64,000 nucleotides of DNA from Microbacterium sp. SLBN-146 (GTDB lineage Bacteria; Actinomycetota; Actinomycetes; Actinomycetales; Microbacteriaceae). The stretch is taken from assembly GCF_006715145.1 (NCBI RefSeq), contig NZ_VFMR01000001.1, positions 3,100,001 to 3,164,000 of the forward strand. The letters run 5' to 3'. Shown in pieces: positions 63,205 to 64,000 of the stretch (position 1 is its first letter; each line of letters starts with the position of its first letter). A program made the position numbers and the translations under genes. The notes below the pieces were generated by a model. That model was not told where the DNA came from. It saw only the letters and a list, made by a program, of their open reading frames with translations, and did not search any database.

Positions 63205-63210
63205 TAGGCT
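63205..63210 (+). promoter_or_regulatory. -10 box TAGGCT of copC-like gene
   Basis: TAGGCT ends 6 nt before GTG 63217, the same spacing as other leaderless genes here. This decides the GTG over ATG 63220. Confidence 0.5.
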
Positions 63211-63216
63211 CGGAGT

Positions 63217-63891
63217 GTGATGTCAACCGCAGTCGGAGCGCTCCCCCGGCGCCTCCTCGTCCTGATTGCCGCGCTCCTCCTGGCCGCAGCGTCCGTCGTG
63301 TCGACGGCCGCGCCCGCCGCGGCCCACGACCGACTCCTGGGGTCGGACCCCGCGGCGGAGTCCACCGTCGAGCAGCTGCCGACGACGCTGTCGCTCACGT
63401 TCAGCGCGGCGATCGCGGCGGATGCCGGTGCATCCGAGGTCCAGGTGACGGATGCCGCGGGTGCGGCGCTCACCGATGGCGCACCCGTCGTCGATGGGCC
63501 GATCCTGAGCCAACCGCTCACACAGGTGACGACAGCCGGCCCGGTCACGGTGCTGTGGAAGGTCGTCTCGAGCGACGGACACCCGATCTCGGGCGAGTTC
63601 ACCTTCACGGTGACGAGCACCCCGCCCGCCCCGACCCCGACGGACACACCGACGCCGACCGAGACGCCGAGCGTGACCTCATCGCCCGAAACGCCGACCG
63701 AGTCCGCCACGCCCGTCCCGACCGACACCGACGCGGCATCGGACTCCTCGTCGTACGTCCCCTGGATCATCGCTGCCGTCCTGGGAGCGCTCGTCGTCGC
63801 CGCGACGGCCTACCTCATCGCCTCTCGTGCGAGGCGGCGCAGGGACGGTTCGCAGCCGCCCCACCCTGAGTCCGAGGACCCCACCGACCGA

Positions 63892-63894
<3 letters not shown>
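63217..63894 (+). CDS. CopC-domain copper-binding protein, membrane-anchored
   Basis: 225 residues from GTG 63217. The signal peptide ends PAAA before His37, so the mature protein begins HDRLLGSDPA, as in CopC, where the N-terminal His binds Cu(II). The CopC beta barrel runs to about residue 132 and includes VSSDGHPISGEFTFTV. A Thr/Pro-rich stalk, a TM helix (about 179-201) and a basic tail follow. It probably holds copper on the outer surface. No copD follows. Confidence 0.88.

Positions 63895-64000
<106 letters not shown>

Overview
The window is high-GC DNA (roughly 68-70 percent by eye) with gene content and order typical of an actinobacterium of the family Microbacteriaceae, most likely Microbacterium or a close relative. 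This placement is inferred from conserved gene order and protein families; no search was run. Signs include an actinobacterial qcrCAB/ctaCDEF respiratory cluster, a dcw (division and cell wall) cluster without ftsA, a GarA-FtsR-McdR type regulator group, a PknL/Rv2175c locus, and many genes with a TANNNT -10 box only 6-8 nt before the start codon (leaderless style). Nearly all of the window is core chromosome. I see no tRNA, rRNA, insertion sequence, prophage, CRISPR array or toxin/defence island.

Layout. 1-5383: a truncated PEP mutase-family gene, a FUSC membrane protein, a small lipoprotein, a 5'-3' exonuclease, a PHP-domain protein, a small membrane protein and trpD. 5590-13985: respiration. 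ctaE-qcrC-qcrA-qcrB read right and ctaC-ctaD-ctaF read left, converging on a rhodanese gene and an intergenic region with two copies of a palindromic repeat. 14140-25506: erpA, an M20 peptidase, a DUF3043 protein, pyrD, nrdR, hisD, a membrane protein, dnaE, a NUDIX protein and a RluA-family pseudouridine synthase. 25506-43173: a leftward envelope and division block, in transcription order mraZ-rsmH-ftsL-ftsI-murF-mraY-murD-ftsW-murG-(lipoprotein)-murC-ftsQ-ftsZ-yggS-sepF-yggT-divIVA-lspA. murE (expected between ftsI and murF) and the yfiH/pgeF gene (expected between ftsZ and yggS) are not at their usual places.

43520-53843: DUF3040, a polyprenyl diphosphate synthase, an Rv2175c-type DNA-binding protein, a secreted LysM protein, a PASTA Ser/Thr kinase (PknL type), class II DAHP synthase, an acyltransferase, a ROK glucokinase and a FadD15-type acyl-CoA ligase. 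This matches the order remembered from mycobacteria and corynebacteria. 53892-62183: peptide deformylase translationally linked to an EspI-like ATPase, pyruvate carboxylase, an orphan ParA ATPase, two MerR regulators (McdR-like and FtsR-like) and the FHA protein GarA/OdhI. 62356-64000: an unknown small Cys-containing protein, a Cys-rich copper-storage protein, a CopC-like protein, and the first 32 codons of lpdA.

How they work together: the window joins envelope synthesis and division (dcw, DivIVA, SepF, FtsR) to Ser/Thr kinase signalling (PknL-type kinase; likely phospho-targets GarA, Rv2175c-type protein, DivIVA) and central metabolism (GarA control of 2-oxoglutarate flux, pyruvate carboxylase, lpdA). 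The points most worth a second look are the missing murE, paired dyads before ftsZ in a genome segment that also carries ftsR, two families of intergenic palindromic repeats, a repeated arrangement in which a TAG stop codon doubles as the -10 box of the next gene, a perfect palindrome in the fadD/ROK promoter region, and the small copper-related locus with an unclassified protein.
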